NCBI GenBank assembly: GCA_963677325.2
Contig: CAXXGM010000007.1
Location: 62,001 to 126,000, forward strand
Direction: 5' to 3'
DNA length: 64,000 nt
Origin: G963677325 sp963677325
GTDB taxonomy: Bacteria; Bacteroidota; Bacteroidia; Bacteroidales; Prolixibacteraceae
Part shown: positions 26,556 through 36,297 of the stretch, piece after piece
Layout of the letters: every line of letters begins with the position of its first letter
Position numbering within the stretch: the first letter of the stretch is position 1
Position numbers and translations under genes: made by a program
The notes under the pieces: generated by a model
Told to the model about the DNA's origin: nothing
Databases searched by the model: none
What the model saw: only the letters and a program-made list of their open reading frames with translations

Positions 26556-29500
26556 ATGAATTTAAAAGACATGTTTTCAAGTAAATTAAGACTATTTGTT
26601 GTTGTGGTTATTTTATTTTCAGGTACTGGATTAAATGCCGCAGATCTCATTCCTGATTGGGAAAACCCTCTTGTTTTTCAAATTAACCGTGAGGCTCACC
26701 GGGCTACATTCCTTCCTTATGCCGAAGAAAAATCGGCTGTTGCGAATAGTTATCAGGAGTCGCCGTATTACCTTACCCTAAATGGTAATTGGAAATTCAA
26801 TTGGGTGGCCAAACCGGAAGACCGTCCGGTTGATTTTTATAAGGAATCATTTGATGCAAACAATTGGAAAGAGATAAAGGTCCCTTCCAATTGGGAAATA
26901 CAGGGATATGGAATTCCAATCTATGCTAACATTATTTATCCTCATGGAATGCATGCACCATACATTCCTCACAATGACAATCCGGTGGGTTCTTATCGAA
27001 GAACTTTTCAGTTGCCGGATTCCTGGGATGGGCGAAGAATATATCTTCATTTTGCATCTGGTACCTCTGCCATGTATGTTTGGGTCAACGGACAAAAAGT
27101 TGGATATAGTGAGGTTACCAAAAGCCCGGCGGAATTTGACATTACAAAATATATTCATAATGGAGAGAACATGCTGGCAGTGGAAGTATACCGCTGGAGT
27201 GATGGATCCTACCTTGAAGACCAGGATTTCTGGCGTTTATCCGGGATAGATAATGACGTGTATCTCTACAGCACCGCTCAGTTGAGGATTGCCGATTTCT
27301 TTGCACACCCTGAGCTGGACCCGTCGTTTAAAAATGGGTCTTTATCTTTGAATGTGAAGCTTAGAAATTATCTTGCGAAAAATCAGAATAACCAGTTGGT
27401 TGAGGTAAAACTTTTGGATCGCAGCAATAAAATGACCTTATCAATGTCTAAAAAACTGAATATCCCTGCCAATGATTTTGGGGATATTGTACTATCCAAA
27501 AAAGTCGTCTCACCTGAATTATGGACTGCCGAAACACCTAACCTTTATACCCTGATCCTGACCCTTAAAGATGAAAAAGGAAATTTAATCGAAACAACCT
27601 CCTGTAAAATTGGATTTAGGAAGGTTGAAATCCGCGATGGCCAGCTTTTGGTAAATGGACAGCATATCCTCATAAAAGGAACCAATGTCCATGAGATTGA
27701 TCCTTTTGAAGGCCAGCATGTAAATGTTGAGCTGATAAAAAAGGATATTATGCTTATGAAGCAGAACAATCTGAATGCCATCCGCATGAGCCATTATCCG
27801 CATTGTATTGATTGGTATAAATTGTGCGATGAGTATGGGTTGTATGTTGTTGATGAGGCGAACATTGAATCGCATGGATCTGGATACGGGAAAGAAAATC
27901 CTGCATTCCAGCAGGAATGGTTCGAAGCCCATAAAGACAGGGAACACAATCTCGTGGAACGGGACAAGAATCATCCCTGTGTGATTATCTGGAGTATGGG
28001 CAATGAATGCAGCGACGGAACTGTTTTCCGGGAAATCTATCAGTGGATGAAGCAGCGCGACCCCTCGCGGCCGATTCAGTTTGAAGTGACCGGTCAAGGA
28101 AACAATACGGACATTGTCTGCCCGATGTATCCACTAATTGATTACATGAAAGACTATGCTTCAAAACCCCAGACCAGACCATTTATCATGTGTGAATATG
28201 CCCATGCTATGGGAAACAGCTCTGGAAATTTTCAGGAGTACTGGGACATCATCGAAAGCAGTAAACACATGCAGGGAGGATTTATCTGGGACTGGGTCGA
28301 TCAGGGATTGGCAAAAAAAGAAGATGACGGCAAGATATTCTGGGCCTACGGAGGAGATTTCCCTGGAAATGAAAATTATCATAACGATGAAAACTTCTGC
28401 TGTAACGGTCTTGTATCTCCTGACCGCATTCCCCATCCCGGCCTCTCAGAGGTTAAGAAAGCTTACCAATACATCCATTTTACAGCCAAAAACCTGGAAC
28501 AGGGGTTGATTACCCTCAAAAATTACTATGACTTTACCAATTTGAGCAACTATCATTTTAAATGGGAACTGATCAGGAATGGTAAAAAAGTTACCGAAGG
28601 TCGTTTTGAAACGGCTCTTGAACCCAAAGCAGAAAAAGAGATAAAGCTTAATTTACCGGCTCTCCAATTCGGGCCCGGAGTCGAATATTATCTTAATCTC
28701 TTTGCTTATTCCTCGGCAGAAACAGAAATGATTCCTGCCAATTTTGAGGTTGCAAGGGAACAATTTGCATTTAAACAGAATAATTATTTTACCCCCATTG
28801 GGGCAACCGGCCCGTCACCCAAACTAACCGATAAAAATAATCGGTTAACCATTGAAGCAGGAACGGTTTCTTTGATCTTTAACAAACAAAGCGGCTCCCT
28901 TGACTCCTATCGTGTAAACGGGAAAAATCTGCTTGAGCAGGCTCCCGAAATTAATTTCTGGAGAGCGCCGACGGATAATGATTTCGGAAATGGTATGCAG
29001 CGGAAAAGCAACATCTGGCGAAACGCCGGAGAGGCAAAACAACTTAAGGATTTCCAGGTGAAAGAAACGAATTCAAGCGTTTCCGTGTCGGTTCATTATT
29101 TCCTTACTGATATTTCAGGTGATTATTTCTTGACCTATACCGTGGATACTGAAGGGGCTCTTAAGATTGAAGCTGAATATAAAGCAGGATCAAATGACTT
29201 GCCCGAGATGCCACGCTTTGGATTATTATTTACGCTGCCCTCCGAATTTGACAGCTTCAGTTATTATGGCCGGGGACCGCTGGAGAACTACAGTGATCGT
29301 AATTTCTCAAGTTTTGTTGGGGAATATCAGCTTAAAGTTTCTGAACAGTTAATGCCCTATGTTCGTCCCCAGGAATTTGGAAACAGAACCGATGTCAGGT
29401 GGCTGACATTGGAAAACACCACGGGTAGAGGTATTCGAATACAGGGTTTTCAACCTTTAAGTGTAAGTGCATTGAATAATCGTCCTGAAGATTTTGATCC

Positions 29501-29681
29501 GGGAATGACTAAAAAACAACAACATCCCAAAGATGTTGACAAACGTTCCGACATAACTCTTGCAGTTGATCTTGCACAAAGGGGTTTAGGCGGTGATAAC
29601 AGCTGGGGACAGCTTCCGCATACACCCTACAGATTAATGGCTAAATCCTATAAATATGGATTTGTAATTAAACCGTTATAA
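26556..29681 (+). CDS. Secreted GH2 beta-galactosidase (LacZ type)
   Basis: A 1041-residue glycoside hydrolase family 2 enzyme with an N-terminal signal peptide (ends near GLNAAD), so it acts in the periplasm or outside. Domains in order: sugar-binding jelly roll (about 50-230), immunoglobulin-like domain, TIM barrel with acid/base Glu484 in WSMGNECSDG and nucleophile Glu547 in IMCEYAHAMGNS, then the C-terminal beta-sandwich (Bgal small chain, about 770-1040). This is the large LacZ architecture. No SusC/SusD pair is adjacent. A weak stem CCGTT/AACGG with a T run follows the stop. Confidence 0.95.
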   Translation: MNLKDMFSSKLRLFVVVVILFSGTGLNAADLIPDWENPLVFQINREAHRATFLPYAEEKSAVANSYQESPYYLTLNGNWKFNWVAKPEDRPVDFYKESFDANNWKEIKVPSNWEIQGYGIPIYANIIYPHGMHAPYIPHNDNPVGSYRRTFQLPDSWDGRRIYLHFASGTSAMYVWVNGQKVGYSEVTKSPAEFDITKYIHNGENMLAVEVYRWSDGSYLEDQDFWRLSGIDNDVYLYSTAQLRIADFFAHPELDPSFKNGSLSLNVKLRNYLAKNQNNQLVEVKLLDRSNKMTLSMSKKLNIPANDFGDIVLSKKVVSPELWTAETPNLYTLILTLKDEKGNLIETTSCKIGFRKVEIRDGQLLVNGQHILIKGTNVHEIDPFEGQHVNVELIKKDIMLMKQNNLNAIRMSHYPHCIDWYKLCDEYGLYVVDEANIESHGSGYGKENPAFQQEWFEAHKDREHNLVERDKNHPCVIIWSMGNECSDGTVFREIYQWMKQRDPSRPIQFEVTGQGNNTDIVCPMYPLIDYMKDYASKPQTRPFIMCEYAHAMGNSSGNFQEYWDIIESSKHMQGGFIWDWVDQGLAKKEDDGKIFWAYGGDFPGNENYHNDENFCCNGLVSPDRIPHPGLSEVKKAYQYIHFTAKNLEQGLITLKNYYDFTNLSNYHFKWELIRNGKKVTEGRFETALEPKAEKEIKLNLPALQFGPGVEYYLNLFAYSSAETEMIPANFEVAREQFAFKQNNYFTPIGATGPSPKLTDKNNRLTIEAGTVSLIFNKQSGSLDSYRVNGKNLLEQAPEINFWRAPTDNDFGNGMQRKSNIWRNAGEAKQLKDFQVKETNSSVSVSVHYFLTDISGDYFLTYTVDTEGALKIEAEYKAGSNDLPEMPRFGLLFTLPSEFDSFSYYGRGPLENYSDRNFSSFVGEYQLKVSEQLMPYVRPQEFGNRTDVRWLTLENTTGRGIRIQGFQPLSVSALNNRPEDFDPGMTKKQQHPKDVDKRSDITLAVDLAQRGLGGDNSWGQLPHTPYRLMAKSYKYGFVIKPL

Positions 29682-29712
29682 AAACGGATTGATGTTTTTT
29701 AAATTTGTGTTT

Positions 29713-29855
29713 AAGTAATAGAAATAAAATAATGTCATATGAGGCTTTCAGGCTATAGGTGTTTAGGCTAAAGGTAAAAGGGGTAATATGATACTTCAGC
29801 CTAAAGTCTAAACTCCTTCAGCCTAAAATACGACATTATATTCTTGACATTACTT
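29713..29855. mobile_element. MITE-like element, copy A
   Basis: A 143-base non-coding unit with 28-base imperfect terminal inverted repeats (AAGTAAT...AATGTCATAT at the left; ATACGACATTATATTC...ATTACTT at the right). The inside has inverted words TTTAGGCT and TTCAGCCTAAAG. A second copy at 63410-63556 is nearly identical over its whole length. No coding capacity, so any transposition would depend on an enzyme elsewhere. Confidence 0.8.
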
Positions 29856-29887
29856 ATTCGTTTTAATGCATGTAATTTGAAAAGCAA

Positions 29888-30784
29888 ATGAAAAAATTTT
29901 CTGGTATTGTTTTATTGCTTTTTGCGGCTTTCTACCTTGTTAAAGCTCAGGATAAAGCTCCGAAACTTATTCCTTTCAATCAGAATTCTCTTTATGGATA
30001 TAAGGAGGCATTGACAGGAGAAATTGTGATTCCTTGCATTTTTGATGCAGCAGAGGATTTTCATGAAGGATTGGCGTTGGTTAAGAAGAAACTGAAATAT
30101 GGTTTCATCGATAAGAGCGGAAGCGTAGTTATAAAATTTAAATACGACAAAGCAGATCATTTCGAGAACGGAATGTCTGTGGTCAAACTTGGAAATAAAT
30201 CCGGGATCATTAATAAAGATGGTAAATTAATTGTGCCTTTAAGTTATGAGGGTATCGGCAGATTTAATCGCGGCCATGCACTGGCCTGGAAAAATAACCA
30301 GTATGGGTTTTTAGATTTGTCTGGAAATCTGATTATTCCCTTAATTTACGATATGGCCTATGGATTTGGCCCTGAAGGCCTGGCGCTGGTGAATAAGGGA
30401 GGGAAGATGAATGAAAATAAGAATTTTACCGGGGGTAAATCCGGATTTATCGATGTTGCAGGCAAGGAAGTCATTCCGTTAAAATACGATTGGACTGAGC
30501 CTTTCGTCAATGGACTGGCCCGCTTTGTGCTTAATGGAAAGATTGGATGCATTGACATCGCCGGAAAAGAATTGGTCCCAGCCTTGTATGAAGATATGGG
30601 AACTTTTAATGATGGCCTTGCAATTGTAGTGCTTAACGGAAAATTCGGTTATATTGATACTTCGGGAAATGTCGTCGTGGTTCCTCGGTTTGATGATGCT
30701 AAGGCATTTCACAGAGGTACATCTGATGTGTTGTTAAACGGGAAATGGCTTAAAATCGATTCCAAAGGAACCATACTGGAGTAA
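29888..30784 (+). CDS. Exported WG-repeat protein
   Basis: A 298-residue protein with a signal peptide (residues 1-20) and about ten WG-type repeats of some 24 residues. Each has the pattern 'GYKEALTGEIVIPCIFDAAEDFHEGLALV', that is, a Gly-aromatic pair, a 'G..VIP..YD' strand and 'F..GLA.V'. Such repeats build beta-sheet scaffolds; a function is not known. It stands alone after a MITE and looks intact. Confidence 0.85.
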   Translation: MKKFSGIVLLLFAAFYLVKAQDKAPKLIPFNQNSLYGYKEALTGEIVIPCIFDAAEDFHEGLALVKKKLKYGFIDKSGSVVIKFKYDKADHFENGMSVVKLGNKSGIINKDGKLIVPLSYEGIGRFNRGHALAWKNNQYGFLDLSGNLIIPLIYDMAYGFGPEGLALVNKGGKMNENKNFTGGKSGFIDVAGKEVIPLKYDWTEPFVNGLARFVLNGKIGCIDIAGKELVPALYEDMGTFNDGLAIVVLNGKFGYIDTSGNVVVVPRFDDAKAFHRGTSDVLLNGKWLKIDSKGTILE

Positions 30785-31167
30785 AAATATCACTTTAGGT
30801 AATAGTCGGATAGACCCCGCCAGAATCGCTTTTGGGCTATGCCTTCTCCGTATCTTGTTCGTACCTTCCTCGTACCTTGGTCGTGCCTTCCTCGAATCTT
30901 ATTTTTCAGATGACAGGGAAAAGTTTTAATTTTTAATTATTCATAAAGTCTTTCTCCGATAGCCCATTCCAGTTCATAAAGATTCATCACATGATCAAAT
31001 CCTTAATTAATATGATAATAAATGGACATGCGATGACCACCTTAAAATCATAACTGCAGGATAGGGCCAGATTTTATAAAAGCAAAGTTGTTCCAAGTTA
31101 ACTAAAGAGATAATAGGCGATATCTCCTTTATAATTTCCTGCAGCTTCAAATCTATGAGATGTCATC
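30785..31167. other. Gene-free gap with an 11-bp tandem repeat
   Basis: The only structure is the periodic block at 30849-30900. The rest is AT-rich with no credible frame. Both neighbouring genes end here (convergent), so terminators are expected, but none is clear. Confidence 0.5.
30849..30900. repeat. 11-bp tandem repeat (CGTACCTTCCT type), about 4.7 units
   Basis: Units start at 30849, 30860, 30871, 30882 and 30893 with the pattern CGTAYCTTSST. The period is constant at 11 bases, close to one helical turn. A diverged block with the same period occurs in reverse orientation at 48618-48655. Confidence 0.75.
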
Positions 31168-31590
31168 TTAATAATATTGATTTGGAGCAGGATTTTCTGA
31201 ACTGATGTTCATCCACATATTTTCCCATATATGGCCATCAAGATCACTGAAACTCCTGCTGTACATGTTCCCCGCATCCTGAATCTGACCCGATTCGGTT
31301 GCCCCCATCGATAAAGCTTTCTCCATCCTTTCATTGACCTTTTCTTTACTGTCAGCTGAAATGGCGACCAGAACTTCAGTACTTTTGGTCGCATCGGCAA
31401 TATCCTTATTTATGAATTGTTTAAAAAAAGGCTCAGCTAAAAGCATGACATATCCATCACTATTTAACTCCATGCAAGCTGCTTTATCATCGGTAAACTG
31501 GGGATTGAAGGAGAATCCAAGATTGCTAAAAAAATCCATGGATCTTTTTAGGTCTTTTACAGGAAGGTTTACAAAAACTTTTGTATTCAT
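31168..31590 (-). CDS. VOC-family (glyoxalase/bleomycin-resistance fold) protein
   Basis: A 140-residue protein made of two paired beta-alpha-beta-beta-beta modules. It starts MNTKVFVNLPVKDLKRSMDFF and ends with SFSDLDGHIWENMWM, both usual for the VOC superfamily. It resembles 'extradiol dioxygenase-like' stand-alone members whose substrate is unknown. The metal ligands of glyoxalase I are not all evident. It is single, with no obvious partner. Confidence 0.85.
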   Translation of the reverse strand: MNTKVFVNLPVKDLKRSMDFFSNLGFSFNPQFTDDKAACMELNSDGYVMLLAEPFFKQFINKDIADATKSTEVLVAISADSKEKVNERMEKALSMGATESGQIQDAGNMYSRSFSDLDGHIWENMWMNISSENPAPNQYY

Positions 31591-31811
31591 AATTTAGCGA
31601 ATTAATGTGCATTTCACCTTCTATTTTAAACAAAATTTATCGGATTAAGTTTCAAAATTGATGATCCTGATTAATGATCTCCATCGAATCTGCAAAGCAA
31701 CTTTATCAAAATATGGTATATAGCAGAATGCTTAAGAATTGTAAAAAATAAAAACCAGAAAGGAAATTTAGCTTATTTTAGATAAAAATTTATATTTAAT
31801 TCCTCAACAGA

Positions 31812-32612
31812 ATGAAAATTGTCACCTTAATAGAGAACATGGTCAACAAGTCAGAACTGGTTGCTGAACATGGTCTTTCATTGTATATCGAAACGGATCA
31901 TAAAAAGATCATCTTCGACACAGGTCAGACCGGATTATTTATTCAGAATGCAGAAAAGATGGGGATTGATGTGCAGGACGTTGACTATCTCATCCTCTCT
32001 CATGGACACTACGACCATACAGGAGGATTAAAAGGGTTTTTAGAGATCAACAGCAAAGCCGAGGTGCTGGCTAAGGAAGAAATCTTTACTCCCAAATACA
32101 GCGGAAAAACACGTTTCACAGGGCTGAAAGACGATGAAAAATACAGAAGCAGGATTTCTTTTGTAAAAACAAATACGATCCTGGATCATGATTTAATCAT
32201 CGTACCTGAGATTAAAATTCATCATTCGCTAGACACTAATTTCAGGATGTTTTACAAAAAGACTGGAAATTCATTTTTCCCGGATGATTTTGAAGATGAG
32301 TTATTCCTTATTCTGAAGCATCATGACAAAATAAATATCATTACAGCATGTTCTCACAGAGGCATTACCAATATATGCTCACAGGCAACAGATCTTTATC
32401 CTTTTCCCGTTCATATGATTATAGGGGGTTTTCACATGAAAGATTGCAGTGAAGAGCAGTATTCATTTATTGCTCAGCAGTTGAGGAAAATCAAGCCTGA
32501 GATTATCGGAGTATGTCATTGCACCGGAGTTGAAAAATATGCGGATTTAAAAAGAGACCTTGAGTCAAAGGTATTTTATAATTTTACCGGAAACGAAATA
32601 ACGATAAAATAA
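31812..32612 (+). CDS. MBL-fold metallo-hydrolase (RFAP-synthase-like)
   Basis: A 266-residue metallo-beta-lactamase-fold protein. The HxHxDH motif reads LSHGHYDHTGG (about residues 62-72), with ACSHRGITNI and IGGFHMK as further metal-site strands and VCHCTG at the end. It resembles the family annotated as 7,8-dihydropterin-6-methyl-4-(beta-D-ribofuranosyl)-aminobenzene-5'-phosphate synthase; many bacterial members probably do other reactions. The stop TAA is followed at once by the ATG of a methyltransferase, so they are a pair. Confidence 0.87.
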   Translation: MKIVTLIENMVNKSELVAEHGLSLYIETDHKKIIFDTGQTGLFIQNAEKMGIDVQDVDYLILSHGHYDHTGGLKGFLEINSKAEVLAKEEIFTPKYSGKTRFTGLKDDEKYRSRISFVKTNTILDHDLIIVPEIKIHHSLDTNFRMFYKKTGNSFFPDDFEDELFLILKHHDKINIITACSHRGITNICSQATDLYPFPVHMIIGGFHMKDCSEEQYSFIAQQLRKIKPEIIGVCHCTGVEKYADLKRDLESKVFYNFTGNEITIK

Positions 32613-33215
32613 ATGAACAGTTTTGATGAACGTGCGCGTCTGTGGGATGCTGATAAAATTCACCTGGAAAGATCGGCAGTCATTGCAAATGTGCTTGGAA
32701 AAATGATACCATTGAATCAATCCTGGAAAGCTATGGAGTATGGAGCGGGAACAGGAATCCTTAGTTTTTTGCTGAAAGATAAACTGTCGGAAATCGTGTT
32801 AATGGATAATTCAAGGGAAATGATTGCTGTTTGTAAAGAAAAAGCTGCTCAAAATCATACTCATAACATTCATCCGCTGGTTTTTGATCTGGAACATAAT
32901 GATTACGAGGGGAAGTTTGATCTGATCTACAATCAGATGGTACTGCACCATGTAAAGAATGTCAGTTTGATGTTTGAAAAGTTCTTCTCCCTCTTAAATC
33001 CGGGCGGTTATCTGGCTATTGCAGATCTTTACACGGAAGATGGCTCGTTTCACGGAGAGAATCAGGATGTTCACAAGGGTTTTGATCCCGAAGAACTTTC
33101 TCAATTATTGAAAGAAAAAGGGTTTGAGAAAACGGAGTTCCGGAGTGTTTTTGAAATAGAACGGGAATCAAACAGGTATCCGCTGTTTTTGCTGACGGCG
33201 AGAAAGAGGCTTTAG
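32613..33215 (+). CDS. Class I SAM-dependent methyltransferase
   Basis: A 200-residue Rossmann-fold methyltransferase. Motif I is AMEYGAGTGILSFLL, motif II ends VLMDNSREMIAV, and motif post-I contains FDLIYNQMVLHHVKN. This small form acts on small molecules rather than DNA. It starts directly after the stop codon of the MBL-fold gene, so both likely work on the same substrate or pathway, which I cannot name. Confidence 0.87.
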   Translation: MNSFDERARLWDADKIHLERSAVIANVLGKMIPLNQSWKAMEYGAGTGILSFLLKDKLSEIVLMDNSREMIAVCKEKAAQNHTHNIHPLVFDLEHNDYEGKFDLIYNQMVLHHVKNVSLMFEKFFSLLNPGGYLAIADLYTEDGSFHGENQDVHKGFDPEELSQLLKEKGFEKTEFRSVFEIERESNRYPLFLLTARKRL

Positions 33216-33455
33216 GCTTTAGACTTTAGGTAAGGAGCATTGATCTTGTGTAAAATCATTTCGGCATCGAGGATTCACTATAATAACATGAGTTCGATCT
33301 AAGCAATAAATTTCAGTAACCTAATCTGATCGAAAACAGTAGCAGTAAATCGAATCCCTCAGTTATTCTAACATACCAAATACCTTTAGTGTTTATTTGC
33401 GTTTTCCTGGCTGACTTTAGCCTTCAGCCTAAAGCCTTCAGCCTATAGTCTATAG
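33213..33455. repeat. Word repeats related to the MITE interior
   Basis: AGGCTTTAGGCTTTAGACTTTAGG (split: GGCTTTAG words, 33213-33232) faces CTTTAGCCTTCAGCCTAAAG words at 33414-33455. These words match the interior of the MITE copies at 29713 and 63410. The block lies between converging genes. Confidence 0.55.
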
Positions 33456-33457
33456 TC

Positions 33458-35980
33458 TTATTTTGCATTTTCCATCGATTTGTTGAAATCGGAGATTGCT
33501 TCTTTGTATTCGGCGTAATGGGTAATTCCTTCTCGTTTAGCTATGTTACTGAACCGTTCATAGGTTCCATCATAACGGGCAACGACAGGATTGCGCTTGC
33601 ATTTCAAATAGAGTATCGGGAGGTAGGCCATTTCTACCCTGCGCATGATTTCTTCATTGTCTGCTTCTTTAAGGGCCTGTTCAAATAACTCACAGGATTG
33701 TGCGATCATTTCCTCCGAAAAGAGTTTGTCATGCGGTCCAAGGTGTATATGCATGTGAGTTTCAGGTGTAATGCGGCTGTTCAGAAGATCGAAGTACCTT
33801 CGGATGTATTGCCCGGATCTTCCGTAATACCCGTAAATAAAATCGTTGATCACCGCCTCAGTGTTGCAGTCAGGATTCCAGAGAAGCTTTGAAATAAGAT
33901 AGGCTTTCAGTTCAGCAAATTCTCCGCCCCTGCTTTGATAGGCAGCTTGTTCCATTATGCCGATCGCATTGTTCTTTTGGAATGTTTTAATATTTGACTG
34001 AAGAACATTGAAGTTTGGATAGGGCATGATGTAATGGGCAAAATTGACCACATAATCCCAGATGTAAAGGTGAGGAGCTATTTTGGACCAGCCTGTCAGG
34101 TCATCCATAAAGGATTTGTTCTGAGGACACTCTTCCAGTGAATGAGAAACACAGGCTTCAATCGGGCACAGACGCACCACTACATTTTGCCTTGGTCTAC
34201 TATTTTTCGGAGGCTTGCGGGTGTACTGATAAGCAAGGGTCCCAATGAATTTATCCGGAAATTCTTTTTCAACAGCTTCTGCCACCTGATTCACAAACCA
34301 AATGACCGGACCCGATTCACTTCCTTCCTGTTTGGCAATGGCCTGACAATTCTCGCACTGACACGGATTGCGCCAGTCATTCTGAGAGACATCGTAAATC
34401 AGGTATTCGGGATTTTCGCGCATCCGCTCTTTGATTCTCTCCAGCAGAATCCTTAATACATCAGGGTTTGTCAGACAAAGCTGTCCGCGAAGGGAGATCC
34501 TTTTCCCATCGACGAGGCTGAAGTATTCAGGATGAGTTGCAAAAAATTCCTCGGTGGGCAGCAGTTTGAAAAAAGTATGAACTGACCAATACGCCTCGAC
34601 TCCTCCTGGCTGTAAAACATGAGTCATGCGTCCATTCATTTTATTTCGGGCAGCCCAGATTGGATCGAAAGCTTCGTAATAGAAATCATTTCTCACCCTG
34701 ATGGCGGGTTTTTCCTTGTGATCAAAAAAATAAAATTTCTTCTCCTCCCGTTTTGGTATCATGGAAACAGAGGGAGTGTAAAAACGGCATCCGAATTCGC
34801 TCTCCAGGAAAGACATTACCCCGTACATCGAACCTCTTTGTTGGCCTCCATAGATCAATATATCTGCTCCGTCGTTAACGTACGAAAAGGATTCATCCGA
34901 TGGTTCGGGAGGTTTTGCACTAATGCGGTTCTTCACAAAATCATTATAGCCAATCACGATCTGCGGCCCCTTAAATTTGGTTCCGAAGGTCTGGATTGGG
35001 AACTGGGCCCCGCTGATCTCACCCAGCCAGTGCTGAAGTTCCTGAGCGGCCCACCGTTCAGATTCTGATGCATTGGAATCAAGAACAATGCGGTATTTTG
35101 TGGTGTGATCAGAAAACAAGGTGTATTCTCTTTTATCTCCTGAATTGAAAAAGAGTGATTGATTTACAACTTCTCCATTTTTGAGGCGGATGCTTATTTC
35201 AGCACGATAAGGCCTGAAATCTTTTGCCGGGAAGCTCAGTTTCGGTAAAAAATCCTCTGTTAATTGCTTTTTGAGAACAGAACTGTCGCTATGATCGAAG
35301 ACCTCCAGCTCTGCTTTTTGGATGATTTGTTTCAGAACAGCTCCACTGAAAAAGGAAGAAAGCTGAGGTTCATTTTCACTGGAAAGCGAGATCCTGAAAA
35401 GGTCACCGGCACTTAACAGCCTTTTCGATGAGAAGGATTGCATTTTAGCAGAGAATTGCAGGTTGTTCTTATTTAGTAAGAACTTGATAAGAATTGTATT
35501 TTTTCCCTTTTTCAGCGTTACGGGAGTCGAGTAATTTCTGTTTGGGGACTTCTGATCGGTGATCTTTTCTCCATTGACCCATAAAGTGCCCCCGTCACGG
35601 AGATCGAAAGTCAGGAATCGTAGTTTAGATTCATTGGATTTGACTTCCGCATAAGCGTACCAAACAGCAGGATTATTCTCCGGGTTTTTAATGTTAAAAC
35701 GAATGACAGAATCGGGGGAATTATAGGATATTACCTGAGCCATTCCATCACGATAATCAATTCTATCGCCCACTTTTAAAGCAGGTTTTTCTTCTCCGCC
35801 TTTGGATTCGAGGAAATCGGTGCTGTAGGTTTTTGTTTCACTGAGCGTGAAGGGACCAACCACCAACCATGATTTAATCCATTGATCTGATTTTACAGCA
35901 GTTGGGGTAAAATCGCGGGCATTAATTACACCTGATAATACAGATGAAAAGATGCTGAGGAGAATTATTGTTTTTTTCAT
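33458..35980 (-). CDS. Secreted DUF4838 protein (glycosidase-like)
   Basis: An 840-residue exported protein. I choose ATG at 35980, giving MKKTIILLSIFSSVLSG as signal peptide; the frame extends four codons to a TTG. Residues about 30-200 look like a beta-sandwich, about 310-420 like the N-terminal domain of alpha-glucuronidases and hexosaminidases (SERWAAQELQHWLGEISG), and about 430-780 is DUF4838 with CQCENCQAIAKQEGSESG. Such proteins occur with polysaccharide utilisation genes. No chemistry has been demonstrated to my knowledge, so I call it a putative glycoside hydrolase. Confidence 0.82.
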   Translation of the reverse strand: MKKTIILLSIFSSVLSGVINARDFTPTAVKSDQWIKSWLVVGPFTLSETKTYSTDFLESKGGEEKPALKVGDRIDYRDGMAQVISYNSPDSVIRFNIKNPENNPAVWYAYAEVKSNESKLRFLTFDLRDGGTLWVNGEKITDQKSPNRNYSTPVTLKKGKNTILIKFLLNKNNLQFSAKMQSFSSKRLLSAGDLFRISLSSENEPQLSSFFSGAVLKQIIQKAELEVFDHSDSSVLKKQLTEDFLPKLSFPAKDFRPYRAEISIRLKNGEVVNQSLFFNSGDKREYTLFSDHTTKYRIVLDSNASESERWAAQELQHWLGEISGAQFPIQTFGTKFKGPQIVIGYNDFVKNRISAKPPEPSDESFSYVNDGADILIYGGQQRGSMYGVMSFLESEFGCRFYTPSVSMIPKREEKKFYFFDHKEKPAIRVRNDFYYEAFDPIWAARNKMNGRMTHVLQPGGVEAYWSVHTFFKLLPTEEFFATHPEYFSLVDGKRISLRGQLCLTNPDVLRILLERIKERMRENPEYLIYDVSQNDWRNPCQCENCQAIAKQEGSESGPVIWFVNQVAEAVEKEFPDKFIGTLAYQYTRKPPKNSRPRQNVVVRLCPIEACVSHSLEECPQNKSFMDDLTGWSKIAPHLYIWDYVVNFAHYIMPYPNFNVLQSNIKTFQKNNAIGIMEQAAYQSRGGEFAELKAYLISKLLWNPDCNTEAVINDFIYGYYGRSGQYIRRYFDLLNSRITPETHMHIHLGPHDKLFSEEMIAQSCELFEQALKEADNEEIMRRVEMAYLPILYLKCKRNPVVARYDGTYERFSNIAKREGITHYAEYKEAISDFNKSMENAK

Positions 35981-36297
35981 ATGGAGCAGCAATAATGGAT
36001 GATCAGTGACAAATATATTAAATTACGAATTACGAATGAGGAATTAGGAAGGTCTTTTCTTTGAACATTGGATTCTTCATTCCGCTTCGTTCCATACCAA
36101 TGACAGACTAATAGAACTGGTATATTTTTTGTATTAAAAGATTCCTCACTACGTGTTGGAATGACATTTCATCTATTAGAGCAGTTAGGAGGGGCGGCAA
36201 CGCCGCCCCTCCTGACCCTTATAAGGTAAATTGTCATTTCGAACGAAGTGAGAAATCTCAAATTCGTAATTAGCTAACGCTGATCTTCGATTCGTAA
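35981..36297. repeat. Gap with dispersed repeats
   Basis: AAATTACGAATTACGAAT words (36013-36040), TCATTCCGCTTCGTTCC (36078), GGAATGACA (36160) and TGTCATTTCGAACGAAG (36229) are pieces of common Bacteroidota dispersed repeats. A perfect 12-base stem AGGAGGGGCGGC (36187-36198) with GCCGCCCCTCCT (36202-36213) lies inside and may stop transcription from the U32 gene. Confidence 0.6.

Noticed and set aside
32613..33215. DNA methyltransferase that would make a restriction system with the 37907 protein
   Set aside because: The methyltransferase is small, lacks DNA-methylase motifs (no NPPY-type motif) and is 5 kb away, coupled to an MBL enzyme.
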